From positions 1-64,000 of the forward strand of contig NZ_AEEA01000085.1 of NCBI RefSeq assembly GCF_000297095.1: a stretch of DNA of 64,000 bases, read 5' to 3'. Shown here piece after piece: positions 8,306 to 16,500 of this stretch. Origin of the DNA: Treponema primitia ZAS-1. Lineage in GTDB: Bacteria > Spirochaetota > Spirochaetia > Treponematales > Breznakiellaceae. Under the pieces are notes generated by a model. The model did no database searches and was not told the DNA's origin. It was given only the letters and a program-made list of their open reading frames with translations. A program made the translations under genes and the position numbers. Each line of letters opens with the position of its first letter. The first letter of the stretch is position 1.

Positions 8306-8965
8306 TTAACTACCCTCCAAAAACGCCCCGAAGTACTCCGGCAGCGGCGCGCTCACATCCAGTGTGAACCCGCAAAGCCCTTCCGGAATGACCAGCCGGC
8401 TGGCATGGAGCAGCAGCCGCTTTAGCCCCCGCTCTTTGCGGAGCCTTTTGTTCAGGGCAAAATCGCCGTACTTATCGTCCCCCAGGATGGGGTGGCCTAT
8501 GGAGGCAAGGTGGCGGCGTATCTGGTGCATACGGCCGGTACCGAGCTCCAGTTCCAGCAAAGAGAAGTCAGAAAGGTGACTGACACCATTAATGCGGCGG
8601 TAGCTGGTTTTGGCTTTCCGGGCCGCCCCCCGGATTTCCAGGTCCGTTTCTATGGTCCCCGACTCAGGCGTGGGTCTGCCCGCGCAAACCGCCAGGTACT
8701 GTTTTTGAACAGAAAAGGTGACTGACACCGGTCTTGCAAAGATGCCGGCAAACAGGGCCGCCGCTTCCTTGGTTTTGGCGACCAGGATGACCCCCGAGGT
8801 GTCCTTGTCCAGGCGATGCACCAGGAGCGGACGGGGGGAATATTCAGCGGATAGGAGGGAGTCCAGGGACGTACCTACCCCTTCCCCGCCCTGGACCGCA
8901 AGACCCGCGGGCTTGTTCAGGACCATACATTGGTCATTTTCAAAAAGTACGGTGATATTCTTCAC
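8306..8965 (-). CDS. RluA-family pseudouridine synthase
   Basis: 219 aa enzyme that converts specific uridines in rRNA or tRNA to pseudouridine. The catalytic motif HRLDKDTSGVILVAKT (Asp near residue 54) is complete, and ELGTGRMHQIRRHLASIGHPILGD (given in part: GRMHQIRRHLASIGHPILGD) is the family's second block. There is no N-terminal S4 RNA-binding domain, so it is a short RluA/RluC-like member; the target base cannot be told. The start is GTG with GGGGA upstream. It is divergent from the gene at 9001, sharing a 35 bp promoter gap. Confidence 0.9.
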   Translation of the reverse strand: MKNITVLFENDQCMVLNKPAGLAVQGGEGVGTSLDSLLSAEYSPRPLLVHRLDKDTSGVILVAKTKEAAALFAGIFARPVSVTFSVQKQYLAVCAGRPTPESGTIETDLEIRGAARKAKTSYRRINGVSHLSDFSLLELELGTGRMHQIRRHLASIGHPILGDDKYGDFALNKRLRKERGLKRLLLHASRLVIPEGLCGFTLDVSAPLPEYFGAFLEGS

Positions 8966-9000
8966 GCTAAATTCCCCAACATACCGATTATTATACTATC

Positions 9001-10188
9001 ATGGTTAAACGAAATATTCTGGCGGCAGCGCTGTTTGCCGCGTTTTTTTCAGCAATGCTGTATGCGGAACCCCTGGTTTCGCCGTCCTGGGGTTACCGTA
9101 TCGATCTTCCCGAAGAGTACCAGTACCGTTCCGGGGACGGCAGGGACAAGTTTAGTTTCCAAACCTCCGGCGGGGCGAGCTTTGAACTGGCCGTATATCC
9201 CCCGGGCAATCAGGCTTCATTCCCCTCGGTCGAAGCCCTGGCTGCGGATGTAAAAAAGCGTTTGAACAGCAGCGGGGAAATCAGTGTTTTTGCGTACCGG
9301 AATAAGAAGGCGGTTCTTATGGAACTGGAATTTTCGCTTCCCACCCCTCCGGGGACGAGAAACCGGGCTCAGAATACCCGTCTTTCAGGCTGGGGGCTCT
9401 GTATGGAACTGGAAGCCCGGCAGACCGGTACGCCCCTAATTCTGGCCCTGGCCTATGGCGACGCTGCAAAGGAGGAACTTCAGATCCTTTACTTTTCCGC
9501 CCTGGATTCCCTGGCCCCGGCGCCGGGGGATCAGTATTCCCCGGGTCCCATAACGGAATTTACCTACCCCCGGGGAAACCGGGTACGGGTATCCCCCTTT
9601 GGCTTAGCCCTGGAAGCCTTCGCCTGCGAACACGATCCGGAAGGCGCCCAGGCCCTGGTGGACAGGGAATTCGAGGTGCTTCAACGCAGCGCCGATAAGC
9701 CTAACTGGAAGGAAGCCTGGACCCGTTTTTACCGGGCCATATACCGGGACTCCTTCAGCCGTCTGAGCGAGATCGCCTTTGCCCTGGAACGGCACTGGGC
9801 AGTACCAGGCGCTGCTTCCGGAGAACAGAACCGAGGGGATTTAGCGGGGAAGGGCCTGGGTTGGGTACAGACCTTTAGCTACGAGCGGGATCTTCTGGGC
9901 AGCGATTTTGTAAACCTGGTAAGCGCCGCCATCGAAGGCCGGGGGGACTGTGACAGCCGCGCCATGCTCTGGGCCATTATCATGGAACAGGCGAATATTC
10001 CTGCGGCGATAATGGTTTCAGCGGACTACGGCCACGCCATGGGCCTGATCGATATCCCCGGCGACGGCGCCCGGTTTGAATGGGACAACAAGCGATGGCT
10101 GGTAGCGGAAACCACCGCCAAGGTAGCCCTGGGACGTATCGGGCAAAGGGTGAGCGATCCGGCGCATTGGCTGGGGATTACCTTTTAG
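9001..10188 (+). CDS. Exported transglutaminase-like protein
   Basis: 395 aa with a signal peptide (KRNILAAALFAAFFSAMLYA, cleavage about residue 22). The C-terminal ~150 residues carry a transglutaminase/papain-like triad: Cys in EGRGDCDSRAMLWAII (near residue 318), His in SADYGHAMGLID and an acidic position in the following strand. The N-terminal half is beta-rich and unrecognised. It is probably periplasmic, acting on peptide bonds or as a binding protein. No Shine-Dalgarno is seen; TATTAT ends six bases before the ATG. Its stop overlaps the end of the convergent HTH-PtsN gene by 4 bases. Confidence 0.65.
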   Translation: MVKRNILAAALFAAFFSAMLYAEPLVSPSWGYRIDLPEEYQYRSGDGRDKFSFQTSGGASFELAVYPPGNQASFPSVEALAADVKKRLNSSGEISVFAYRNKKAVLMELEFSLPTPPGTRNRAQNTRLSGWGLCMELEARQTGTPLILALAYGDAAKEELQILYFSALDSLAPAPGDQYSPGPITEFTYPRGNRVRVSPFGLALEAFACEHDPEGAQALVDREFEVLQRSADKPNWKEAWTRFYRAIYRDSFSRLSEIAFALERHWAVPGAASGEQNRGDLAGKGLGWVQTFSYERDLLGSDFVNLVSAAIEGRGDCDSRAMLWAIIMEQANIPAAIMVSADYGHAMGLIDIPGDGARFEWDNKRWLVAETTAKVALGRIGQRVSDPAHWLGITF

Positions 10189-10838
10189 CTATGCTTCACC
10201 AGTAACTGGTAGGCTTCGTTGGGAGTTTGGCTGCCAAGAAGCTCCTTCCTAAGGGCAAAGTTCTTAAGCCGGGAGCTGAAAAACGATATGGTCTGTAAAT
10301 AGTAGGCGTGCTGATTGTACGCGGCGGCAACCATGAACACCAGCCGCACCGGCTCGTCATCCAGGGCCTGGAAATCAATAATATCGGTCTGGCTTATCCC
10401 CACGGATACCACCAGGTCCGTCACCGAGGCGAGGCGGACATGGGGGATAGCGATACCCCGGCCCATGGCGGTGGTCATCAGCTCTTCCCGTTTGAGGATT
10501 TCGGTAACCAATTCTTGACGGTTCTTTACCTGAGGGGCATTGGCCAGATTATTCGCCAGGGCTAAAAGGACATCACGTTTAGTAGAGTAGTTAAGGATGA
10601 GAATACGATCCGGGGAAATGATGGTCTCCACCGCCACCGCCTCTATGGGCGATGCCATGGTGTGGGTAGAAAGACGGTCGTTTACCCACTTTTCAATCTC
10701 CGATTTCTTAAAACGCCAGACGGTCCCGATTTTTCCCGAGGGAATTTCCCCCTTTTGAGCCCAATCGTACACGGTCCGCTCGGATACCCGAAGATACTTC
10801 GCTACTTCATCTATAGTAAGTATATCATCGTCAATCAT
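10185..10838 (-). CDS. HTH (excisionase-type) fused to PTS EIIA/PtsN domain
   Basis: About 217 aa from ATG 10838. Residues ~5-50 form a MerR/Xis-type helix-turn-helix (LTIDEVAKYLRVSERTVYDW, then IPSGKIGTVWRFKKSEIEKW). Residues ~75-215 are an EIIA-Ntr/fructose domain with the phosphoryl-accepting His in GRGIAIPHVRL. Fusion suggests a transcription regulator that reads a phosphorelay (PTS-Ntr). A longer TTG start 36 bases upstream is possible, but that TTG is the -35 box of a perfect promoter, so the ATG at 10838 is preferred and the mRNA is probably leaderless. No phosphocarrier gene is nearby. Confidence 0.8.
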   Translation of the reverse strand: MIDDDILTIDEVAKYLRVSERTVYDWAQKGEIPSGKIGTVWRFKKSEIEKWVNDRLSTHTMASPIEAVAVETIISPDRILILNYSTKRDVLLALANNLANAPQVKNRQELVTEILKREELMTTAMGRGIAIPHVRLASVTDLVVSVGISQTDIIDFQALDDEPVRLVFMVAAAYNQHAYYLQTISFFSSRLKNFALRKELLGSQTPNEAYQLLVKHS

Positions 10839-10845
10839 TACCATT

Positions 10846-10874
10846 ATTTTACAATAAACGTCAGCATATGTCAA
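10846..10874 (-). promoter_or_regulatory. Promoter of the HTH-PtsN gene
   Basis: TTGACA (10869-10874), 17 bp, TAAAAT (10846-10851) on the minus strand. The predicted start of transcription falls at 10838-10839, on the ATG itself. Confidence 0.7.
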
Positions 10875-10888
10875 TATCTGTAAGAAAA

Positions 10889-11338
10889 TTATACGCCAAT
10901 TGTACTGGTCAGGGCGCCCTGTTTTTTAAGGCCCAGGATATAGGCGGCGTATTTTTTATCCATCACGGCGATATGGGAGAGGATCCAATCCTTGAGGTAC
11001 CGGACAAACACATTGGGGACGAATTTTTTCCCCCCCTGATAACTTTGAACATCCCCCAGGATCTGTTTGATAAAGCCCTCGTGCTGCCGTTTATGGTCCG
11101 CAATTTCGGGATACTTCGCATTTTCCAGGAGCTTTTCCTCAGCGCTAAAATGGTACTTCACATAGTCAACCGTGCCCTTTACGGCGCTCATAAAATAGTC
11201 ATGAGCGGCTTCGTCCCCGGCCAGGCAGCCCTTGTACAACTCATTGGTCAATCTGATGAGTTCCTTATGCTGATCATCAATTAACGGAATACCCACCGAA
11301 TACCGGTCATCCCACTCAACAAGTACATCACATTCCAT
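10889..11338 (-). CDS. Bacteriohemerythrin
   Basis: 149 aa non-haem di-iron oxygen-binding protein. Iron ligands are visible in order: His in DDQHKELIRL, His and Glu in YHFSAEEKLLE, His pair in DHKRQHEGFIKQ, and a C-terminal His/Asp in LKDWILSHIAVMDKKYA. Length fits single-domain bacterial hemerythrins, which deliver or sense oxygen in microaerophiles and anaerobes. AGGGG lies 5 bases before ATG, with TATACT further up. No sensor domain is fused, so storage, detoxification or delivery of O2 is more likely than signalling. Confidence 0.92.
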   Translation of the reverse strand: MECDVLVEWDDRYSVGIPLIDDQHKELIRLTNELYKGCLAGDEAAHDYFMSAVKGTVDYVKYHFSAEEKLLENAKYPEIADHKRQHEGFIKQILGDVQSYQGGKKFVPNVFVRYLKDWILSHIAVMDKKYAAYILGLKKQGALTSTIGV

Positions 11339-11435
11339 AAACTACCCCTTAAAATTGAGTATATAACGGGGGAAGAAAAAAAATATAGGGGTAAATAAGG
11401 ATAGAAACTCCAAGGTATTGTTTAGAGTTATCGGA

Positions 11436-11585
11436 TTTATCGGCAAAGACGGGAGTGGGGAGGGATGTCCCTGGCTGCATGTGCATGTAGAGCCTGTCTC
11501 CGCAGCCCCGCTGCGCGGGTCTACTACGACAGAGAATTCCATATACATGCAGCCAGGGACACCCCTCCCCACTCCCGCCGGTGTC
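11436..11585 (+). repeat. Long-hairpin repeat, copy A
   Basis: Begins TTTATCGGCAAAGACGGG and ends CCGCCGGTGTC. Two 32-base arms (11451-11482 and 11544-11575) pair at 31 of 32 positions and enclose a ~60 base loop holding GCATGTAGAGCCTG and CAGAGAATTCCATAT. Copy B lies 250 bp away in opposite orientation. Short reading frames in it have no coding look. Confidence 0.75.
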
Positions 11586-11603
11586 ACATTCCGGTAACCA
11601 CAA

Positions 11604-11831
11604 CGGATACAGCGGTAATGAAACGGGGCTTAACCCGATAAAAAATCGAACACTGTATCTAACTTCCGGTAACCCGTACTCGGTTTCATTACCGCCTAAC
11701 TAAGTTTGGAGCATTCCTGCAGGTGAAGTTTGCCCATCGTAGTGTAACCGAGGCGCCTAACTAAGTTTGGCACGTTTCCCAGTGGTGGATGCTACCCAGT
11801 CTAGTGCAGATCGCTGTAACTCTCCCGTACT
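11604..11831. repeat. Centre of the paired-hairpin element: hairpin and direct repeats
   Basis: Between the two hairpin copies lie a perfect 13 bp inverted repeat (11612-11624 with 11683-11695, GCGGTAATGAAAC) and two identical 16-mers GCCTAACTAAGTTTGG (11694-11709 and 11755-11770, 61 bp apart). No protein is apparent. The symmetry suggests one 546 bp unit, 11436-11981. The 11339-11435 and 11982-12101 flanks are AT-rich and hold no other recognised feature. Confidence 0.5.
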
Positions 11832-11834
11832 TCC

Positions 11835-11981
11835 GACACCGGCGGGGGGAGGGAGGGGCATCCCCGGTCGAGCACATATGGAATTCTCTGCTGGAGGAGA
11901 CCCACAGGGGCTCCGTAAGCAGGCTCTACATGCGTGCGAGCGCCGGGGATGCCCCTCCCTCCCCCCGTCTTTGCCGATAAA
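11835..11981 (-). repeat. Long-hairpin repeat, copy B (inverted)
   Basis: On the minus strand it begins with the same 18 bases as copy A (TTTATCGGCAAAGACGGG, 11964-11981) and ends CCGCCGGTGTC. Its arms pair perfectly over 24 bases although at 7 of those positions the base differs from copy A. The loop keeps GCATGTAGAGCCTG and CAGAGAATTCCATAT. Confidence 0.75.
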
Positions 11982-12101
11982 GTACGAAATTCACTTACTA
12001 TCTATATTTAGGAACAAAAAATCAATTTTTACCTCAATTCACCCCAAATCACCCCTCATAATCCGCATTTTCTCATTTCTCATTCCTAATTTTTCAATAG
12101 C

Positions 12102-12131
12102 TTGCATAAAAAATGATAAACCGTGTAATAT
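12102..12131 (+). promoter_or_regulatory. carAB promoter
   Basis: TTGCAT (12102-12107), 18 bp, TAATAT (12126-12131). Transcription would start near 12138, with GGAGG at 12139-12143 and ATG at 12149: a very short leader with no room for a PyrR-type or arginine-type leader regulation. Confidence 0.6.
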
Positions 12132-12148
12132 AAAAAACGGAGGCGGGA

Positions 12149-13267
12149 ATGAAAAAACAAGCAAGACTTGTCCTGGAGGACGGGTCGGAATTTGCAGGGT
12201 GGTCCTTCGGGAAGGCGCGGTCCCAGGCAGGGGAAGTGGTCTTTACCACCGGTATGACCGGTTACCCCCAGTCCCTGACGGATCCCAGTTTCCGCGGGCA
12301 GATCCTGGTGGCCACCTACCCCTTGATGGGAAACTACGGGGTGCCGGTAAAGCCGAAAACCGCGGAGCCCTTTTACGATGAACAGGGCATTCCCAAACAT
12401 TTCGAGTCCCCCCTGGTCCAGGTTTCGGGTTTTGTGGTGGCCGAGGCCTGCGCAGAACCCAGCCATTTCGCCTCCGGCGCCTCCCTTACAAACTGGCTCG
12501 AAAAAAACAATGTTCCCGGCATCTACGGTATTGATACCCGGTCCCTCACGGAACGGCTGCGGGAGCACGGGGTTATGCAGGGGAAAATTCTGGTGGAAGG
12601 GAGCCGGGATGTAACCATGGATTCGGGGATTATCACCCACCCGGTGGCGGAGGTTTCCCCCAAGGAAATCAGGCGGTACCGTTCCCCCGGAACAGCGGAA
12701 GGTGAAAAGCTTCCCCGTATAGCCCTGGTGGACTGCGGGGCCAAGGCCAACATACTCCGTTGTTTCCTTTCCCGGAAGGTGGAGCTTATCTGTGTACCCT
12801 GGGATTCGGATCTCCGGGATATTGAATACGACGGCCTCTTCCTCTCCAACGGTCCCGGGGACCCCAAGGCCTGCAATAAAACTATCGCCACCCTCCGCCG
12901 GGCCTTTGACCAAGGGAAACCTATCTTCGGCATCTGCCTGGGGAACCAGATCATGGCCCTGGCCGCCGGGGCGGATACCTACAAACTCCCCTACGGCCAC
13001 CGCGGCCAGAACCAGCCCTGCATCGACACCGAAACGAAGCGCTGTTATATCACCAGCCAGAACCACGGCTATGCGGTCCGGGGAGAAACCCTCCCCAAGG
13101 GCTGGGAACCCTGGTTCATCAACGCCAACGACAATACTATTGAGGGTATCCGCTCAACCAAACACCCCTTCTCGGCAGTACAGTTTCACCCCGAAGGCTG
13201 CCCGGGACCACGGGACACAGAATACCTGATAGACCGCTTCCTAGAACAGGTAAGGAAAACAATATGA
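12149..13267 (+). CDS. carA: Carbamoyl-phosphate synthase small chain (glutaminase)
   Basis: 372 aa. It releases ammonia from glutamine for carbamoyl phosphate, used in pyrimidine and arginine synthesis. The N-terminal CPSase domain begins ARLVLEDGSEFAGWSFG. The C-terminal class I amidotransferase domain has the nucleophile in FGICLGNQ (Cys near residue 264), SQNHGYAV and VQFHPEG for the His-Glu pair. Details such as LFLSNGPGDP and YGHRGQNQP look more like the CAD/CPS-II amidotransferase than E. coli CarA. GGAGG precedes ATG by 5 bases; the stop overlaps carB by 4 (ATGA), implying coupled translation. Confidence 0.96.
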   Translation: MKKQARLVLEDGSEFAGWSFGKARSQAGEVVFTTGMTGYPQSLTDPSFRGQILVATYPLMGNYGVPVKPKTAEPFYDEQGIPKHFESPLVQVSGFVVAEACAEPSHFASGASLTNWLEKNNVPGIYGIDTRSLTERLREHGVMQGKILVEGSRDVTMDSGIITHPVAEVSPKEIRRYRSPGTAEGEKLPRIALVDCGAKANILRCFLSRKVELICVPWDSDLRDIEYDGLFLSNGPGDPKACNKTIATLRRAFDQGKPIFGICLGNQIMALAAGADTYKLPYGHRGQNQPCIDTETKRCYITSQNHGYAVRGETLPKGWEPWFINANDNTIEGIRSTKHPFSAVQFHPEGCPGPRDTEYLIDRFLEQVRKTI

Positions 13268-16200
13268 CTAAAACGATAAAAGATACGATAAAGAAAGTAT
13301 TGGTGCTCGGGTCCGGGGGCTTGAAGATTGGCCAGGCCGGGGAGTTTGACTACTCCGGGTCCCAGGCGTTGAAGGCCCTGCGGGAAGAGGGCATCACCAC
13401 GGTGCTGATCAACCCCAATATTGCTACCATTCAGACCAGCGAAGGCATGGCGGATTCTACCTACTTCCTGCCGGTAACCCCGGATTATGTCAGACAGGTA
13501 ATCGAAAAGGAACGGCCCCACGGGCTCCTCCTCTCCTTCGGCGGGCAGACCGCCCTGAACTGCGGGGTAGCCCTGGACCGGGACGGAACCCTCTACAAAT
13601 ACGGAGTCAAAGTACTGGGTACCCCGGTTAAGACCATAGAGGATACCGAAGACCGGGAGCTGTTCGTGGAGCGGCTCAACGAGATCGGCGCCCTGACGCC
13701 CCGCAGTATCGCTGTCACCGACACGGAGGCGGCGGTCGAGGCGGCGGAGAAGATCCGCTACCCCGTGATGGTCCGGGTCGCCTATGCCCTGGGGGGATCC
13801 GGTTCGGGGATATGCCGGAACGAGGGGGACATACGCCGCCGCTGTGACCGGGCCTTTGCCCATGCGCCCCAGGTACTGGTGGAGGAATGGCTCGGGGGCT
13901 GGAAGGAAATTGAGTACGAGGTTGTCCGGGACAGATTCGACAACTGCATTACGGTTTGTAATATGGAAAACTTCGACCCCCTGGGGATACATACCGGCGA
14001 AAGTATCGTTGTGGCCCCCTCACAAACCCTCAGCGATTCCGAATACCACAAGCTCAGGCGCATCGCCATAGAGGTGATCCGTCATCTGGGTATCGTGGGG
14101 GAATGTAATGTCCAGTACGCCCTGGATCCGGAATCCGAAGACTACCGTATCATCGAAGTTAACGCCCGGCTTTCCCGGAGCTCCGCCCTGGCATCCAAGG
14201 CTACGGGCTATCCCCTGGCCTTTGTGGCGGCAAAACTCGCCCTGGGCTATTCGCTGGTGGATATTGAAAACCGGATCACCCGCCTTACCAAGTCCTGTTT
14301 CGAGCCTGCGCTGGATTACTGTGTGGTCAAGGTGCCCCGATGGGACCTCCTGAAATTCAAGAACGTCGATGTCCGCATCGGTTCGGAGATGAAGTCCGTT
14401 GGAGAAGTTATGTCCATAGGCCGCAGTTTCGAAGAAGCCCTGCAAAAGGCCCTGCGCATGACCGGCATCGGCGCGCCGGGTCTGGCCGGGGACGACGCCC
14501 TCTGCGGAAGCGGCCTGGAGAATATCCGGGACGCCCTGGTTAAGCCCACGGACCGGCGTATCTTTATCATCTACCGCGCGCTCCAGGAAGGCTGGACCGT
14601 GGAACGGATCTTCCGGCTCACCAAGATAGACCGCTGGTTCCTCTACAAGATTGCCAATGCCCTCGCTGCGGAAAAGGATCTGCGCGCCCTGGGAACCAAT
14701 AATGTAGACCGTGAAATCCTCGCCCGGGCGAAGAGCCTTGGCTTTTCGGACGCTCGTATCGGGGACTTTGTCGGAAAAACAGAAATGCAGATACGCAGTA
14801 TCCGTGAAGGGTTCAGGCTGCGGCCCCAGATCAAACAGATAGATACCCTGGCTGCGGAGTATCCCGCCAAAACCAACTACCTCTACATGACCTACGGCAG
14901 TTCCGGTGCGGGGAGCGGCGCCGCCGACGATGTAACCCCATCGGGACGGGGGGTGATGGTTCTGGGATCCGGCGCCTACCGGATCGGGAGCAGCGTGGAA
15001 TTCGACTGGTGCTGCGTCAACGCCGCAGAAACCGCACGAAAACTGGGACGCTACTCCATCATGGTAAACTGTAACCCCGAAACGGTATCCACCGATTACG
15101 ATATGTGCGATAGGCTCTATTTTGAGGAGCTTTCCCTGGAACGGGTCCTGGACATCTACGAGCGTGAGCAGCCCGAGGGGGTTATCCTCTCCATGGGCGG
15201 CCAGATCCCCAACAACCTTGCTACCAAGCTCTACGATTCGGGGGTCCTGATCTACGGCACCTCCCCTGCCTCCATCGACATGGCGGAGGACCGGAACAAG
15301 TTTTCCGCCCTCCTGGATAAGCTGAGAATCGAACAGCCTGAATGGAAGGAACTGACGGACCTGCCCTCCGCCAAGGCCTTTGCGGACCAGGTCGGCTTCC
15401 CGGTGCTGATCCGGCCCAGTTACGTGCTCTCCGGCGCCGCCATGAACGTAGCCTGGGACGATGAAACCTTAGAAAAATTCCTGAACCTTGCGGCGGATGT
15501 ATCCCCGGAGCATCCGGTGGTGATATCCAAGTTTATCGAAAATTCCAAGGAAATTGAGATCGATGCGGTGGCCAAGCGGGGAGAAATACTGTTCCACGCC
15601 ATCACCGAACATGTGGAGAATGCCGGGGTTCACTCCGGGGACGCCACCGTGGTACTGCCCGCACAGCGTCTCTACCTCCAGACCGTACGGAAGATCCGCA
15701 AGATAAGTTCCCAGATAGCGGAAGCCCTGGATATCACCGGCCCCTTCAATATCCAGTTCCTGGCCCAACGTAATCGGGTGCGGGTAATCGAATGTAACCT
15801 CCGCTCAAGCCGGAGCTTCCCCTTCTGTTCCAAGGTCAGCCGGGTGAACATGATCGAGATGGCGGTACGGGCCATGCTGGATGAGCCGGTACAGAAGGCC
15901 CCCTCCTCTGCGCTGGACCTGGACTGGGTTGGGGTCAAGGCCGCGCAGTTCAGCTTTTCACGGCTCCACGGCGCGGACCCCGTGAGCGGTGTGGAGATGG
16001 CCTCCACCGGCGAGGTTGGCTGTATCGGTACGGACCTGAACGACGCCTTCATGAAGGCCCTGCTTTCCGTGGGTTACCGTATTCCCAAGAAGCGGATACT
16101 CCTCTCCACCGGCCCCATAGAAGACAAACTGGACTTCCTGGATTCCGCCAAGGCCCTGGTTAAAATGAATTACGAACTCTGCGCTTCCCGGGGTACCGCC

Positions 16201-16491
16201 AAATTCCTGGCCGCCAACGGCGTGCAGGCCCAGCCTTTAAACTGGCCCCTGGAATCCAAGGAGCCGAACATTGCGCAGTTTATTAAAAGCCGGGAAGTGG
16301 ATATGATAATCAATATCCCTAAGAACAACCGGGAAACGGAACTAAAGAACGATTACATCATACGGCGCATGGCGGTGGACTTCGACATACCCCTGTTCAC
16401 CAACATCAAGGTGGCCCGTCAGTTCATTGACGCCCTAAGCGACTTCCGAACCAAGGGGCTGGAGATTAAGGCCTGGGAAGAATACCAATAG
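13264..16491 (+). CDS. carB: Carbamoyl-phosphate synthase large chain
   Basis: 1075 aa, usual length. Two ATP-grasp halves (residues ~1-400 and ~555-930) phosphorylate bicarbonate and carbamate; the C-terminal ~140 residues form the MGS-like allosteric domain (REVDMIINIPKNNRETELKN). Signatures include LGSGGLKIGQAGEFDYSGSQ, LLLSFGGQTALNCGV, CNMENFDPLGIHTGESIVV and a second LGSGAYRIGSSVEFDW. The N-half phrases (GGLKIGQAG, INPNIATIQTS, WKEIEYEVVRD) are those of the eukaryotic CAD/CPS1 and Bacteroidetes-type enzymes, not the E. coli GPIVIGQAC type. Forms an operon with carA; it ends 9 bases from the convergent aconitase stop with no obvious terminator. Confidence 0.97.
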   Translation: MTKTIKDTIKKVLVLGSGGLKIGQAGEFDYSGSQALKALREEGITTVLINPNIATIQTSEGMADSTYFLPVTPDYVRQVIEKERPHGLLLSFGGQTALNCGVALDRDGTLYKYGVKVLGTPVKTIEDTEDRELFVERLNEIGALTPRSIAVTDTEAAVEAAEKIRYPVMVRVAYALGGSGSGICRNEGDIRRRCDRAFAHAPQVLVEEWLGGWKEIEYEVVRDRFDNCITVCNMENFDPLGIHTGESIVVAPSQTLSDSEYHKLRRIAIEVIRHLGIVGECNVQYALDPESEDYRIIEVNARLSRSSALASKATGYPLAFVAAKLALGYSLVDIENRITRLTKSCFEPALDYCVVKVPRWDLLKFKNVDVRIGSEMKSVGEVMSIGRSFEEALQKALRMTGIGAPGLAGDDALCGSGLENIRDALVKPTDRRIFIIYRALQEGWTVERIFRLTKIDRWFLYKIANALAAEKDLRALGTNNVDREILARAKSLGFSDARIGDFVGKTEMQIRSIREGFRLRPQIKQIDTLAAEYPAKTNYLYMTYGSSGAGSGAADDVTPSGRGVMVLGSGAYRIGSSVEFDWCCVNAAETARKLGRYSIMVNCNPETVSTDYDMCDRLYFEELSLERVLDIYEREQPEGVILSMGGQIPNNLATKLYDSGVLIYGTSPASIDMAEDRNKFSALLDKLRIEQPEWKELTDLPSAKAFADQVGFPVLIRPSYVLSGAAMNVAWDDETLEKFLNLAADVSPEHPVVISKFIENSKEIEIDAVAKRGEILFHAITEHVENAGVHSGDATVVLPAQRLYLQTVRKIRKISSQIAEALDITGPFNIQFLAQRNRVRVIECNLRSSRSFPFCSKVSRVNMIEMAVRAMLDEPVQKAPSSALDLDWVGVKAAQFSFSRLHGADPVSGVEMASTGEVGCIGTDLNDAFMKALLSVGYRIPKKRILLSTGPIEDKLDFLDSAKALVKMNYELCASRGTAKFLAANGVQAQPLNWPLESKEPNIAQFIKSREVDMIINIPKNNRETELKNDYIIRRMAVDFDIPLFTNIKVARQFIDALSDFRTKGLEIKAWEEYQ

Positions 16492-16500
16492 GGTACCCAA

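Noticed and set aside
11694..11770. GCCTAAC motifs as integron attC sites (R'' = RYYYAAC)
   Set aside because: T. denticola has a chromosomal integron, and several RYYYAAC words occur here, but no matching GTTRRRY core lies at attC distance on the same strand and there is no cassette gene or integrase.
11767..12381. 204-residue frame across the hairpin repeat into carA
   Set aside because: It reads through the GC-rich repeat and then a wrong frame of carA; composition is repeat-like and carA has its own promoter and ribosome-binding site.
12086..13066. 326-residue minus-strand frame opposite carA
   Set aside because: It is the antisense of a well-supported gene and has Gly/Pro/His-rich composition typical of a GC-rich shadow.
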